DNA of 43,625 nt from Halomonas sp. PR-M31 (GCF_001039575.1 NZ_JIBT01000043.1:1-43625); one strand, 5' to 3'. Positions 1-10,370 are shown, counted from the first letter of the stretch. The notes: generated by a model not told the origin, from the sequence alone. Program-made: numbers and translations.

Positions 1-1
1 G

Positions 2-640
2 GGGGAACTGGTCCAGGCTGCCTATCTGGGGCGCATTTCGCTTTCCGCCAAGGGCTTCTACGCCACGCCATTGATTCACTACGACCGCGCCACCGGCAAA
101 GGCCGTCCCTTCTACTATTTCGCTCATGGCGCGGCGGTATCCGAGGTCGAAGTGGATACCCTCTCCGGGGAATACCGGGTCACCCGGGTGGACATCCTGC
201 ACGACGTCGGTGATTCCCTGAATCCGGCCATCGACATGGGCCAGATCGAGGGCGGCTTCATTCAGGGCATGGGCTGGCTGACCAGCGAGGAGCTCAAGTG
301 GAACGACAAGGGGCGACTGGTCAGCGATGGCCCTTCGACCTACAAGATTCCTGCCTTCGGCGATCTGCCGCCGGTGTTCAACGTCGAACTGCTTGAGGGC
401 CATCCGAATTCCCAAGCCAGCATCTATCGCTCCAAGGCGGTGGGTGAACCACCCTTCATGCTGGGTATCTCGGTGTGGTCGGCGCTGCGGGATTCCCTGG
501 CCAGTCTGGTGGACTATCGCTACTGCCCGCGCCTGGACACCCCGGCCACGCCTGAGCGGGTGTTGATGGCCGCGGAAGCGCTGCGCCGTGCTGGCCAGTC
601 TGAAAAGAGCGCACCGGAGACAAACGATGAGTCGGCCTAG
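2..640 (+). CDS. xdhB: Xanthine dehydrogenase molybdopterin-binding subunit, C-terminal part (5' end outside window)
   Basis: This is the C-terminal 212 residues of the large molybdenum subunit of xanthine dehydrogenase, which oxidises hypoxanthine to xanthine and urate. The frame is open from base 2, so the start lies before the window. Seen: a glycine-rich cofactor stretch (IEGGFIQGMGW) and the AVGEPP motif, which in this family carries the catalytic glutamate, followed by the typical SVWSALRDS helix. The C-terminus (about 40 residues after that motif) is of normal family length. The gene ends 14 bases after the xdhC start, so the two overlap and are probably translationally coupled. Downstream xdhC and guaD support purine catabolism. 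Identity of the family is firm; the gene name follows the usual xdhABC layout. Confidence 0.93.
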   Translation, partial: GELVQAAYLGRISLSAKGFYATPLIHYDRATGKGRPFYYFAHGAAVSEVEVDTLSGEYRVTRVDILHDVGDSLNPAIDMGQIEGGFIQGMGWLTSEELKWNDKGRLVSDGPSTYKIPAFGDLPPVFNVELLEGHPNSQASIYRSKAVGEPPFMLGISVWSALRDSLASLVDYRYCPRLDTPATPERVLMAAEALRRAGQSEKSAPETNDESA

Positions 641-1532
641 CGAATCGCTAGCGCTCGAGCTTTCGGTTGAAGCGACTTGGCATGAGGCTCTGCATCGGTT
701 CCAGGAAACGGCCCGGCCGCATGCCTTGGCCAGCGTGGTGGGCACGGCAGGCTCCGTGCCCCGCGAGCCCGGCACCAAGATGGTAATCACTCAGGAGGGC
801 GTCTACGACACTCTCGGTGGCGGCACTTTTGAGTATCAGGTGATCGACGCTGCGCGCCAGGCGTTGCGTCATGAAGAGAGCGGACCACGCCTGGAGGCCT
901 TTGCTCTGGGTGCACGTTCCGGTCAGTGTTGCGGCGGCTACGTGCACGTACTGATCGAGGTGTTTGCCGGGGCAGACATGACGATAGCGCTATTCGGCGC
1001 CGGCCACGTGGGCCAGGCATTGACGAAACTCATGGCGCCACTGCCCTGGCGGGTGCTCTGGTTGGACAGTCGCAAAGACGCCTTCTCCACCTGGGCCCAT
1101 GATCAGCCGCGCTTGGAATGTCGTGTCAGCGGAGATCCAAAGACAGCCGTGGCAGCCTTGCCAGCGGGCACTCACGCCCTGGTCATGACCCATGATCACG
1201 CTGAGGATCGCGACCTGATCGACGCCCTTCTCAAACGCGGCGACTGTGCTTCCATCGGCCTGATCGGCTCCCAGAGCAAATGGTCCAGCTTCAAACGCCG
1301 TTTGCGTGACGCAGGTCATGAACAAAATGCGCTGGATCTTGTACGCTGCCCCATCGGTATTTCCCAGGCCAAGGGCAAGCGGCCTTACGAAATCGCGCTG
1401 GCGGTCTGTACCGAGCTGCTGACTTTAAAACCCGAAAGCAAGCGATGTGATCACCGCGGGATTGAATCGCAAACGCTGCGTCGGGTATTTACCCAGAATC
1501 ACCGAATGAATGCCCCGGCAGGAGAAGATTGA
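627..1532 (+). CDS. xdhC: Xanthine dehydrogenase accessory protein XdhC
   Basis: A 301-residue protein of the XdhC/CoxI family, which binds the molybdenum cofactor, helps its sulfuration and inserts it into XdhB. Seen: an N-terminal XdhC domain with the GSVPREPGTKM and RSGQCCGGYVHVLIE motifs (the double Cys is typical) and a C-terminal Rossmann-like domain starting at FGAGHVGQAL, with MTHDHAEDRDLI further on and a conserved IGLIGSQSKW stretch. The start at ATG 627 is preferred over an in-frame upstream codon at 588 because it follows a CGGAGA ribosome site by 6 bases and gives the family's usual N-terminus. It overlaps the xdhB end by 14 bases and its TGA shares a base with the guaD ATG, so it sits inside a tight operon. 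Confidence 0.93.
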   Translation: MSRPSESLALELSVEATWHEALHRFQETARPHALASVVGTAGSVPREPGTKMVITQEGVYDTLGGGTFEYQVIDAARQALRHEESGPRLEAFALGARSGQCCGGYVHVLIEVFAGADMTIALFGAGHVGQALTKLMAPLPWRVLWLDSRKDAFSTWAHDQPRLECRVSGDPKTAVAALPAGTHALVMTHDHAEDRDLIDALLKRGDCASIGLIGSQSKWSSFKRRLRDAGHEQNALDLVRCPIGISQAKGKRPYEIALAVCTELLTLKPESKRCDHRGIESQTLRRVFTQNHRMNAPAGED

Positions 1533-2899
1533 TGACTGACACTCGTGTGCTGCGCGGCCCGCTACTCAGCTTTCTCGAAGATCCTGGCGAACAGGATCAG
1601 CCGGCACCCGGCAGCCTGCTGCATCTGGAGGATGGCGCCATATGGCTCGATCATGGCCATATCCGCGCCATCGGTGACTACACTCAGCTTGCGCCAAATC
1701 TGCCGCCCGGCATCGACATCGTCGATTACACCGGCAAGCTGATGATGCCCGGTTTCATAGACAGTCATGTGCACTATGTTCAGCTCGATATCATGGCCTC
1801 CTATGGCCGCCAGCTGCTCGACTGGCTGAACGACTACACCTTCCCGGAGGAGTGCCGCTTCGCCGAGCGCGAACATGCAGAGCAAGTTGCCGACGTATTT
1901 CTGGACGAGCTGATGCGGGTCGGGACCACCACCGCTCAGGTGTTTTGCACCTCGCACCCGGTCTCGGTGGAGTCGTTCTTCGCTGCCGCTCATCGCCGCG
2001 GGCTGCGCATGCTGGCGGGCAAGGTATTGATGGACCGTAACGCCCCGGAGGCGCTGACGGATACCGCTCTTGGTGGCATCCGCGACAGCGAAGCGTTGAT
2101 CAGCGACTGGCATGGCAAGGGACGGCTTGGCTACAGCCTGACGCCGCGTTTTGCACCCACATCCACCCGGGAACAATTGGATGCCACGGGAAGCCTGCTG
2201 CGCAGCGCACCGGATTTGCACTTGCAAACCCACCTGTCCGAGAACCGGAGTGAGATCGACTGGGTAGCAGCGCTTTTCCCCGAGGCCCATGACTACCTGA
2301 ATGTGTATGAACGCTTTGGGTTGGTCGGGCCGCGCAGCACCTTTGCCCACAGCATCCATCTGAATCAGGACGCCCGGAACCGCCTGGCCCAGGCCGGTGC
2401 CAGTGTTGCCTTCTGCCCCACCTCGAATCTGTTTCTGGGCAGCGGCCTGTTCGATCGGCTCGCCTGTCGCAACGCCGGGCTTGCGTTCTCTCTGGCAAGC
2501 GATGTCGGCGGTGGCACCGACCTGTGCGGTCTCGGTACTCTCAAGGCCGCCTATCAGGTTGGACAGCTACTCGACCAGCCGATGACCGCTTGGCAGGGCT
2601 TTTACCATCTGACCTTGGGCAATGCTCGGGCGCTGCACCTGGACGCCCATATCGGATGCCTGCGAGAAGGCGCCGAGGCGGATATCGTCGTGCTCGATCC
2701 TCAGGCAACGCCGCTACTGGCGCGGCGCACTGCACGCACGAAAACCCTGGGTGAACTGCTGTTCGCCTTGATGATGCTCGGAGACGATCGCACGATTTTC
2801 GAAACCTGGGCGGGGGGCAAGCGTCAGCATCAGCGTGACAGGCAAGATGGCAAGGAAGATGACAAAGAGGATGGCAAAAGGAGTACGGCAACAGCGTAA
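1532..2899 (+). CDS. guaD: Guanine deaminase
   Basis: A 455-residue amidohydrolase that deaminates guanine to xanthine, the substrate of the neighbouring xanthine dehydrogenase. Seen: an N-terminal beta domain, the metal-binding HxH in PGFIDSHVHYVQ (about residue 75), the HLSEN motif near residue 235, the HSIHL motif, and the SDVGGGTDL motif carrying the metal-ligand aspartate. These are the guanine deaminase subset of the amidohydrolase superfamily. ATG 1532 overlaps the xdhC stop as TGATG; a TTG three bases earlier is also in frame but less likely. The last 20 or so residues form a charged low-complexity tail (QDGKEDDKEDGK) beyond the folded domain, which is unusual and probably species-specific. 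Confidence 0.93.
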   Translation: MTDTRVLRGPLLSFLEDPGEQDQPAPGSLLHLEDGAIWLDHGHIRAIGDYTQLAPNLPPGIDIVDYTGKLMMPGFIDSHVHYVQLDIMASYGRQLLDWLNDYTFPEECRFAEREHAEQVADVFLDELMRVGTTTAQVFCTSHPVSVESFFAAAHRRGLRMLAGKVLMDRNAPEALTDTALGGIRDSEALISDWHGKGRLGYSLTPRFAPTSTREQLDATGSLLRSAPDLHLQTHLSENRSEIDWVAALFPEAHDYLNVYERFGLVGPRSTFAHSIHLNQDARNRLAQAGASVAFCPTSNLFLGSGLFDRLACRNAGLAFSLASDVGGGTDLCGLGTLKAAYQVGQLLDQPMTAWQGFYHLTLGNARALHLDAHIGCLREGAEADIVVLDPQATPLLARRTARTKTLGELLFALMMLGDDRTIFETWAGGKRQHQRDRQDGKEDDKEDGKRSTATA

Positions 2900-2974
2900 T
2901 ACGACCGCTTGATCGCTGCGCTGAATGGCCTACCCTTGTCATTTATCCCTATAACGTCTTATCAGGAGCTTTTT

Positions 2975-3343
2975 ATGTCGCAACATGATGTCGTGAACTT
3001 TGCCGATGCCCCGCTCAAGACCTCGGAGCGTCGGCTGGCGGATCTACCGGACCGGGTCGTGGAAGGCGATCCTCAGCATGAGACGAAGCTGCGCTTCGAA
3101 AGCCCGGACGGTGCGCTGATCGCTGGCACCTGGACCAGTACACCGGGAAAATGGCACGCCTTCACCCAGCGCGACGAGTTCTGCTATATCCTTTCCGGGC
3201 ACTGCAAGCTGATCGACGAGGATGGCAAGGTCCAGACATTTCATGCCGGCGACGCCTTCCTTATTCCCAATGGCTTTCGCGGCTACTGGGAAATCATCGA
3301 GACCACCGTCAAGCATTTCGTGATTCGCCAGCACGACGAGTAA
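2975..3343 (+). CDS. Cupin domain protein (DUF861 / ureidoglycine aminohydrolase-like fold)
   Basis: A 122-residue single-cupin protein. The core reads WHAFTQRDEFCYILSGHCK followed by GDAFLIPNGFRGYWEI, the layout of the Cupin_3 (DUF861) family of small RmlC-like barrels. The exact substrate cannot be read from the sequence. ATG 2975 is chosen because an AGGAG ribosome site ends 6 bases upstream; an in-frame codon at 2909 lacks one. The gene follows guaD by 75 bases on the same strand and is likely in the same transcript, which hints at a role linked to purine or ureide metabolism, but that is inference. It converges on the deaminase gene with only 3 bases between the two stop codons. Confidence 0.8.
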   Translation: MSQHDVVNFADAPLKTSERRLADLPDRVVEGDPQHETKLRFESPDGALIAGTWTSTPGKWHAFTQRDEFCYILSGHCKLIDEDGKVQTFHAGDAFLIPNGFRGYWEIIETTVKHFVIRQHDE

Positions 3344-3346
3344 GAC

Positions 3347-4389
<1,043 letters not shown>

Positions 4390-4413
4390 CTAAAAACAAT
4401 ACACTACGAAAGT

Positions 4414-6165
4414 CTAGATCAGTTGCCCGGCACGCAGCGACAGGATGCGCGATACGTCCGGCAAATGTCGTTGATCGTGATTCAGATAGAGCACCGTACG
4501 GTTTTTGAGCCGGGCATTCAGACGTCGCGCGATACGCTTGATCGTCGCCTCGTCCAGCCCGGCGAAGGGTTCGTCCAGAATCATCATGTCTGCCTGGGTC
4601 AGCAGCACCCGGGCAAGCGCGACCCGGCGAGCCTGCCCGCCGGACAGCTGGCGCCCCGACTCCCCCACCCAGGTATCCAACCCCAGAGGCAGTTCCCGAG
4701 CCCAGTCCTGTAAATCGACCACCTCGAGCATCTCCCAGAGCATGTCATCGTCTGCCTGAAGATTCCCGATGCGAAGATTCGTGGCCAGGCTGGCATGAAA
4801 AAGCTCCGTTTGCTGAGTGAGATAACCGATACGCTGGCGCAGATTGGAAAGCGAAAGCTTACGCACATCGTGATCGTCCAAACACACCCGGCCGCTGCTC
4901 GGATCGATCAAGCGTACCAGCAGCTGGGCAACGCTCGACTTGCCTGATCCCGAGGCCCCTACCAGCACCACACGCTCTCCGGGTTCAATGGAAAACGACA
5001 CGTCGTCCAGTGCCGACGCCAAAAGACTTTGCGTGGCTGAGATCTCGTGATCACCGTCGAAACGACTGGCGTTGGAATAGCGAAGCGATACGTTCTCGAA
5101 CACGACCTTGGGGGCGCGCTTGGCGAGCGCAACGGGTTGTTCGGTCTCCTGAATGTCGCTGCGCGACGCTACCAGCCTATTCAGACGCTGGGCCGCTGCC
5201 CGGGTTGCGCCCAGCTGAGTGAAGGCCGGCGGCAACAAGGCCAGTGCCTCGTTGGCTGCCAGTACCGCGAGAGGCATCAATACCAGTAGCGGCCCGCTCA
5301 ATGTGTTCGCGGTATACAAGCCAGCCCCCAGCCAGAGCGCCAGCACCACCGTCAGACTCACGCCTAGCCCTACTACGGCATTACCCAATGCTTGCAGTCG
5401 TCCCAGCCGACGCTGATCGCGATAAAGAGCCTGCTCCTGAGCGAACAGGGACTGGCGATGCATCCCTAAGGTGCCATAGCAGCGCAGTTCCGCCAGTCCC
5501 TGGAGCTGTTCAATGGTCAACGAGCGCAGACGATCAAGCGCCGCCACCCGGCGTCTGCTTGCCGCCATCCCCAAGTGCGCCTGACCCAGCACCAGCCATA
5601 GCCATGTAAGCAATAGCGCGATCAATACCGGGACAGCGACGGAGGGCGCGAAAAACCACAGCAGCAAGGCGATACCACAAACCGCCAGCAATGAGGCTAG
5701 CGGGGGCGCCAGCAAACGCAGATAAAGGCTGTCCAGGGTATCGATATCCGCCGTGAGCCGATTGAGCCATTCCGCGGCCCGCAGGCGACCCAGGCTGCGG
5801 CCATCCAACTGGGTGAGCACCGCAAACAGCCCGGCCCTAAGATCCGCAAGCAGGCGTAGTACCGTGTCGTGATTGTAAAGACGCTCGCCGTAGCGCGCGG
5901 CGGTTCGGGTCACGGCAAAAAAGCGAATGCCACCGCCGGGTCGGTAGATATCCACGCTGACGGCGGCACCCATCGCCAAAAGTGATCCGGCAATGGCGGT
6001 AGTGGTAATGAACCAGCCGGAGAGGGCCAGCAGGCCGATGGCGGCCATCAGGGTCAGCAGCATCAACAGCGCCCCCAGCCACAAACGCCCCTGGCGCCGC
6101 TTAAGCTGGCGCAGCCAAGGCGCAAAGTCGCTGATAAGGGAGCTTTCGTTATCGGGTTTCATCAT
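4414..6165 (-). CDS. cydC: ABC exporter subunit CydC (heterodimeric thiol/haem exporter for cytochrome bd assembly)
   Basis: A 583-residue fused membrane/ATPase subunit of the CydDC exporter, which acts in the inner membrane and is required to assemble cytochrome bd. Seen: six hydrophobic segments over about residues 20-320, beginning with LALSGWFITTTAIAG, which is characteristic of CydC; a Walker A of VGASGSGKSS; signature LSGGQARRVALAR; and Walker B LDEPFAGLD. The order TMD-NBD and the length fit the family. It starts with two adjacent ATG codons and overlaps the end of cydD by 17 bases, so the two are translated together. It is the last gene of the cydABDC unit; the deaminase gene begins 72 bases downstream on the same strand. 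Confidence 0.93.
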   Translation of the reverse strand: MMKPDNESSLISDFAPWLRQLKRRQGRLWLGALLMLLTLMAAIGLLALSGWFITTTAIAGSLLAMGAAVSVDIYRPGGGIRFFAVTRTAARYGERLYNHDTVLRLLADLRAGLFAVLTQLDGRSLGRLRAAEWLNRLTADIDTLDSLYLRLLAPPLASLLAVCGIALLLWFFAPSVAVPVLIALLLTWLWLVLGQAHLGMAASRRRVAALDRLRSLTIEQLQGLAELRCYGTLGMHRQSLFAQEQALYRDQRRLGRLQALGNAVVGLGVSLTVVLALWLGAGLYTANTLSGPLLVLMPLAVLAANEALALLPPAFTQLGATRAAAQRLNRLVASRSDIQETEQPVALAKRAPKVVFENVSLRYSNASRFDGDHEISATQSLLASALDDVSFSIEPGERVVLVGASGSGKSSVAQLLVRLIDPSSGRVCLDDHDVRKLSLSNLRQRIGYLTQQTELFHASLATNLRIGNLQADDDMLWEMLEVVDLQDWARELPLGLDTWVGESGRQLSGGQARRVALARVLLTQADMMILDEPFAGLDEATIKRIARRLNARLKNRTVLYLNHDQRHLPDVSRILSLRAGQLI

Positions 6166-7849
6166 TCAAGGACTCGTGCTGCCGAAGTATTCCGCGCTCG
6201 AGGCTCAACACTCGATCCGCCAGTGCCATCAGCGCCGGGTGATGAGTCGCTATCACCACCGTTCGCCCTTGAGCTACCAGTCGCTTCAAGGAAGTAACGA
6301 CCTGGGCTTCGCTATCCGCATCCAGGCTGGCAGTGGGTTCATCCAGCAATACCAGGGGCGCCTTGGAAAGAAACACTCGAGCCAGGGCAAGCCGCTGCGC
6401 CTGACCGCCGGAAAGCCCAAGGCCGCGCTCCCCCAGGCGCGTATTCAGCCCGTCCGGCAAAACGGTGACGAGCTCCTCGAGTCCAGCCTGGGTTACCGCC
6501 TCCCACAACTGCGCATCGCTGGCGTCTGGGGCGGCCAGGCGCAGATTGTCTGCAAGCGTTCCCTGCACCAGCCAGGGCCGCTGATCCATCCAGGCAATCT
6601 GCGCATTGGGAGTGAGCTCGACTTGTCCCTGCTCTGGTCTGATGAAACCGGCCAGCAGTTGCAGCAAGGTAGACTTGCCGGAGCCGGAAGGCCCCACCAG
6701 GGCAACGCACTCCCCGGATGCAATCGTCAGCGTAACCGGGCCCAGCACTCGGCCCCGCTGAGGATAAGAAATACTTGTCTCCGCCAGCTGGACCTGAGCG
6801 CCTGACTTCGAGCTTGTCGTCCTGGATTGCTGAGCATGATCCGTGGTGGAAACCGGCAGTTCGAGCATTTTCATCAAACCGTCCGCAGCACCCAAGGCGG
6901 CAGCCCGATCATGATAGTGCTGAGCCAGCGTTCGCAGGGGCTGAAAGAATTCCGGGGCCAGCAACAGGATCAGCAAGCCGCTGAAAAGCGTCAGCTCATC
7001 CGCCGGGCCATAGCTGATGTAGCCCAGCAAGCCAAAACCGATATAGATCGCAATCACGGCGATGGCCACAGAGGCAAAGAATTCCAGTACCGCGGAGGAT
7101 AAAAATGCAAGCTTCAGAGTGCGCATGCTTCGAAGACGATAGTCGTCCGCGGCGCTGAAGACTTCATCGATACTGGCATCGGCGCGATTGAACAGCTGTA
7201 GCGTGGTCAGCCCCCGCACGCGATCGAGAAAGTGCCCCGCAAGACGTGTGACTGCGATGAACTGCTGCTGATTGAGCCGCTCGGCGCCCATGCCCACCAG
7301 GGCCATAAACACGGGAATCAACGGGGCAGACAATAGCAGGAATAGTGCTGCCAGCCAGTCGAGCCACAGCACCAACGCCAGGATCACCAGTGGTAGCACC
7401 AGCACCAGACGCAGCTGCGGCAAAAAGCGTGCATAGTAGCCGTCCAGCGCCTCGACCTGTTCGATCAGCTGCCCACCGAGACCTGCGGTATGTCGGCCGG
7501 AAAGGCCCACCGGCCCCACCGCCGCCAAATGATCAAGTAGCAGTGTGCGCACTTTGCTGCGCACATGCAGGCTGGCTTCCACCCCGGCACTTTCCTGGCC
7601 CCATTGGGCCAGGGCACGCACCGCGATTACCCCCAGCAACAAAATGAAGACACCGCTCAGCTTTTCTAGAGGCCTGTCGGCATTGATCAGTTCAGCGATG
7701 ATCCAGGCCAATGCCCCCATCTGGAGTATGGTCATCAACCCCGCCAGGATGCCCAATCCGGCTGCCAGCATCAGCCAGCCTTTGACGTCTTTTGCCTGAA
7801 CGTCCAGCCAGCCCCGGGAAGTCGAGATATCAGACTTGCGAGCTCTCAT
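6149..7849 (-). CDS. cydD: ABC exporter subunit CydD
   Basis: A 566-residue partner of CydC. Seen: an N-terminal transmembrane domain (WLMLAAGLGILAGLMTILQ onward) containing the conserved VRALAQWGQESAG-like segment, then a nucleotide-binding domain with Walker A VGPSGSGKSTLL near residue 380, signature GLSGGQAQRLALAR, and Walker B LVLLDEPTASLD. CydDC exports glutathione/cysteine in E. coli and has been linked to haem handling; it is needed for active bd oxidase. The gene begins 51 bases after cydB with no obvious terminator between them, supporting one cydABDC transcript. The ribosome site is weak. Confidence 0.92.
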   Translation of the reverse strand: MRARKSDISTSRGWLDVQAKDVKGWLMLAAGLGILAGLMTILQMGALAWIIAELINADRPLEKLSGVFILLLGVIAVRALAQWGQESAGVEASLHVRSKVRTLLLDHLAAVGPVGLSGRHTAGLGGQLIEQVEALDGYYARFLPQLRLVLVLPLVILALVLWLDWLAALFLLLSAPLIPVFMALVGMGAERLNQQQFIAVTRLAGHFLDRVRGLTTLQLFNRADASIDEVFSAADDYRLRSMRTLKLAFLSSAVLEFFASVAIAVIAIYIGFGLLGYISYGPADELTLFSGLLILLLAPEFFQPLRTLAQHYHDRAAALGAADGLMKMLELPVSTTDHAQQSRTTSSKSGAQVQLAETSISYPQRGRVLGPVTLTIASGECVALVGPSGSGKSTLLQLLAGFIRPEQGQVELTPNAQIAWMDQRPWLVQGTLADNLRLAAPDASDAQLWEAVTQAGLEELVTVLPDGLNTRLGERGLGLSGGQAQRLALARVFLSKAPLVLLDEPTASLDADSEAQVVTSLKRLVAQGRTVVIATHHPALMALADRVLSLERGILRQHESLNDETR

Positions 7850-7900
7850 GAAAACGTTTCAGAACACATTTCTGGACAGGCTTTCCAAGCAGGAACCCGG

Positions 7901-8908
7901 TCAGTGATACCCTTCACCCGGGCGCACCTTGCCTCGGAACACCCAATAGGCCCAGCCGGTATAGCCTAGAATAACGGGGATGACGATCGCGGTACCGACC
8001 AGCAAAAACATCTGCGAATTCGGTGCAGAAGCGGCATCCCACAAGGTGTAGTCCGGTGGCACCACATAGGGCCAGCGGCTGACCAAAAGCCCTAGATACG
8101 TGAAGATGAACATGCTCATGGTAGCAAAGAACGGCAGCTTCCCGCGCCCACGCTTGAGCGAGAAGAACAGTGCCGCCGCACTCGCCATGGCTAGGGCCGG
8201 CAGTATCCAGATTACTCGGATGTTGCCGAACCAGCGCTCGGCGACGCTTTGATCGATAAACGGCGTCCATAGACTGACGAGGGCAAATACACCGATCACG
8301 ATCCACAGTAGCTTGGACGCCATCCCGTAGGCCCACTCCTGCACATGACCTTCGGTCTTGAGAATGGTCCAGGTGGCGCCGAGCAGCGCAAACCCCGCCA
8401 TCATGCCAAGGCCGGTCATCACGCTAAACGGCGTCAGCCAATCGAAGGCACCACCGGTGAACACTTTATCCTGAGTCTTGAAACCCTGGATATAAGCGCC
8501 CACCACGGCGCCTTGGGCGAAGGCGACCAGCATCGAGCCCCCGGCAAAGGCCACGTTCCACCGCCTGCGCGAACGCTTGCTTTTAGCCTTGAAGCGAAAC
8601 TCAAACGAGATTCCTCGGAAGATCAATCCCGCCAGCATCAGAAAGACACCGATATAAAGCGCCGGCAGCAAAATCGAATAGACCAGTGGAAAGGCACCCA
8701 GCAGGCTAGTGCCAGCCAGCACCAGCCAGGTCTCGTTGCCGTCCCAGATCGGCGCGCCGGTGTTCATCATTGTATCCCGCGCCTCTTCATCTGGGGCAAA
8801 GGGAAACAGGACCCCCATGCCGAGGATGAAGCCATCCATTAGCACGTACATGATGATGGCAAAGGCCACGATAATGGCCCAGACCACGGATAGATCGAAG
8901 GCTTCCAT
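7901..8908 (-). CDS. cydB: Cytochrome bd-type quinol oxidase subunit II (CIO-type CydB/CioB)
   Basis: A 335-residue integral membrane subunit of the bd oxidase, with about eight to nine hydrophobic segments. Length and sequence (VLMDGFILGMGVLFPFAP, APIWDGNETWLVLAG, IFRGISFEFRFKAKSKR, GYTGWAYWVFRGKV) fit the cyanide-insensitive oxidase branch known from Pseudomonas CioB better than E. coli CydB. Odd: the motif normally read as DGFDLGxG is DGFILGMG here, so the second acidic residue is Ile, a two-base codon difference. An AGGAG ribosome site lies in the last codons of cydA. No cydX-like small gene fits in the 51 bases before cydD. Confidence 0.93.
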   Translation of the reverse strand: MEAFDLSVVWAIIVAFAIIMYVLMDGFILGMGVLFPFAPDEEARDTMMNTGAPIWDGNETWLVLAGTSLLGAFPLVYSILLPALYIGVFLMLAGLIFRGISFEFRFKAKSKRSRRRWNVAFAGGSMLVAFAQGAVVGAYIQGFKTQDKVFTGGAFDWLTPFSVMTGLGMMAGFALLGATWTILKTEGHVQEWAYGMASKLLWIVIGVFALVSLWTPFIDQSVAERWFGNIRVIWILPALAMASAAALFFSLKRGRGKLPFFATMSMFIFTYLGLLVSRWPYVVPPDYTLWDAASAPNSQMFLLVGTAIVIPVILGYTGWAYWVFRGKVRPGEGYH

Positions 8909-8911
8909 ACC

Positions 8912-10324
8912 TTAGCTCCTGGCGGGTGAGGGGTCGTCGTCGAAGGATGCATGGGAGGCGGACATGGGCCGCATGGGTCGATGATTGTCGTTGGCCCCAT
9001 CCTGTTCTTTTTCTTCCTCCATGCCCAGGCGAATCACCTTGGTGAGATAGTAGACGCCGGCGGCAAATACCACGGCATAGACCCCCATGTACCCAAGCAA
9101 CGTGAACAGTGCCACACCGCCGGTCAGGGATGGCGTCAGCCCTTCCGCGTGGCTCATGATGCCGTAGACCAGCCAGGGGGCGCGTCCGGTTTCGGTGACG
9201 ATCCAGCCTGCCAGCAGCGCAATAAATGGCGCCACGCTCATCAGACGCAAGCCCTGCAGGAAGTAGTGATTGTGATAAATGCGCCCGCCCTTGCGCAGCA
9301 CTAGCCCAGCAACGGCGAAGGCAATCATCAAAAAGCCAAGCCCCACCATGATGCGAAAACCAAAGAAGGTGAACCACACCGGCGGCTGTTCTTCTTTGGG
9401 CCATTCGCTGAGCCCCTTTATCTCGCCGTTCAGGTCGTGGGTCAGAATCAGACTGCCCATCTTGGGCACGCTGAGTTCAAGATGATTGGTCTGATTTTCC
9501 TGATCCGGAATGGCAAATAGCGCCAGAGGCACCGCGGTATCTGTCTCCCATATAGCCTCGATGGCGGCGAGCTTGGCCGGCTGGTGCTCCAAGGTATTGA
9601 TGCCATGGAAATCCCCCACCACTGCCTGGGCCGGCGCGGCAATCAGCAGAAGCCACAGGGATAGGGATAGCGCCTTGCGGTTGGCTTCGATTTCATGGCC
9701 ACGCAGCAGGAACCAGGCGCTGACACCGGCCACCACGAAACCGCCGGCCAGGAAAGATGCCAGGCCCATGTGCAGGAAGCGATATGGGAAGGAAGGATTG
9801 AAGATCGCCTCGAACCAGGAGGTGATGTAAAACGTCCCATCTTTTATTTCGAACCCGGCTGGCGTATGCATCCAGCTGTTGGTCGACAGAATCCAGAAGG
9901 TGGATATGAGGGTTCCCACCGCCACCATGATGGCAGCGAACAAATGCACTCCCGGGGAAACGCGGCCGCGCCCGAACAGCAATACGCCAAGGAAACCCGC
10001 CTCGAGGAAGAACGCCGTCAGCACTTCATAGCTCAGCATGGGACCGATGAAATTGGCCGTTGCCTGGGAAAAGTTGCTCCAGTTGGTGCCGAACTGAAAG
10101 GACATGACGATGCCGGATACCACACCCATGCCGAATACCACGGCAAACACCTTGGTCCAGAACTGAGCGAGCTGTTCCCAAATCGTGTTACTGGTCTTGA
10201 CGTACAGCCCGTAGAGCAGTGCCAGAAAGGAGGCAAGGCCGATGGTGAACGCCGGGAATATGGCATGAAAGGCAATCACGAATGCAAATTGCAATCGCGA
10301 GATGATCAGGGGATCAAGTTCCAT
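8912..10324 (-). CDS. cydA: Cytochrome bd-type quinol oxidase subunit I (CIO-type CydA/CioA)
   Basis: The 470-residue haem-binding subunit, which oxidises ubiquinol and reduces oxygen to water in the inner membrane. Seen: the first haem ligand in FVIAFHAIFPAF (His20), a second histidine in FPYRFLHMGLAS (about residue 187), and the ETGRAPW motif. The periplasmic Q loop is short, as in the cyanide-insensitive (CioA) subgroup. The C-terminal tail is charged and low complexity. ATG 10324 is chosen over an upstream in-frame ATG at 10390 because AAGGAG lies 7 bases ahead and the protein then starts with the family-typical MELDPLIISRLQFAF. It heads the cydABDC unit, with 174 bases separating it from the antiporter gene upstream on the same strand. 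Confidence 0.94.
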   Translation of the reverse strand: MELDPLIISRLQFAFVIAFHAIFPAFTIGLASFLALLYGLYVKTSNTIWEQLAQFWTKVFAVVFGMGVVSGIVMSFQFGTNWSNFSQATANFIGPMLSYEVLTAFFLEAGFLGVLLFGRGRVSPGVHLFAAIMVAVGTLISTFWILSTNSWMHTPAGFEIKDGTFYITSWFEAIFNPSFPYRFLHMGLASFLAGGFVVAGVSAWFLLRGHEIEANRKALSLSLWLLLIAAPAQAVVGDFHGINTLEHQPAKLAAIEAIWETDTAVPLALFAIPDQENQTNHLELSVPKMGSLILTHDLNGEIKGLSEWPKEEQPPVWFTFFGFRIMVGLGFLMIAFAVAGLVLRKGGRIYHNHYFLQGLRLMSVAPFIALLAGWIVTETGRAPWLVYGIMSHAEGLTPSLTGGVALFTLLGYMGVYAVVFAAGVYYLTKVIRLGMEEEKEQDGANDNHRPMRPMSASHASFDDDPSPARS

Positions 10325-10349
10325 GACGACTCCTTGTAAAACATTTCTG

Positions 10350-10370
10350 GCATCTTGGGCACAAAGATGC
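10350..10370 (-). promoter_or_regulatory. Perfect 7-bp hairpin in the cydA leader
   Basis: GCATCTT and AAGATGC pair across a 7-base loop, about 14 bases upstream of the cydA ribosome site. There is no following U-run on either strand, so it does not look like a terminator. It could influence cydA translation or mRNA stability. No clear Fnr/Anr palindrome was seen in the 174-base spacer. Confidence 0.3.
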
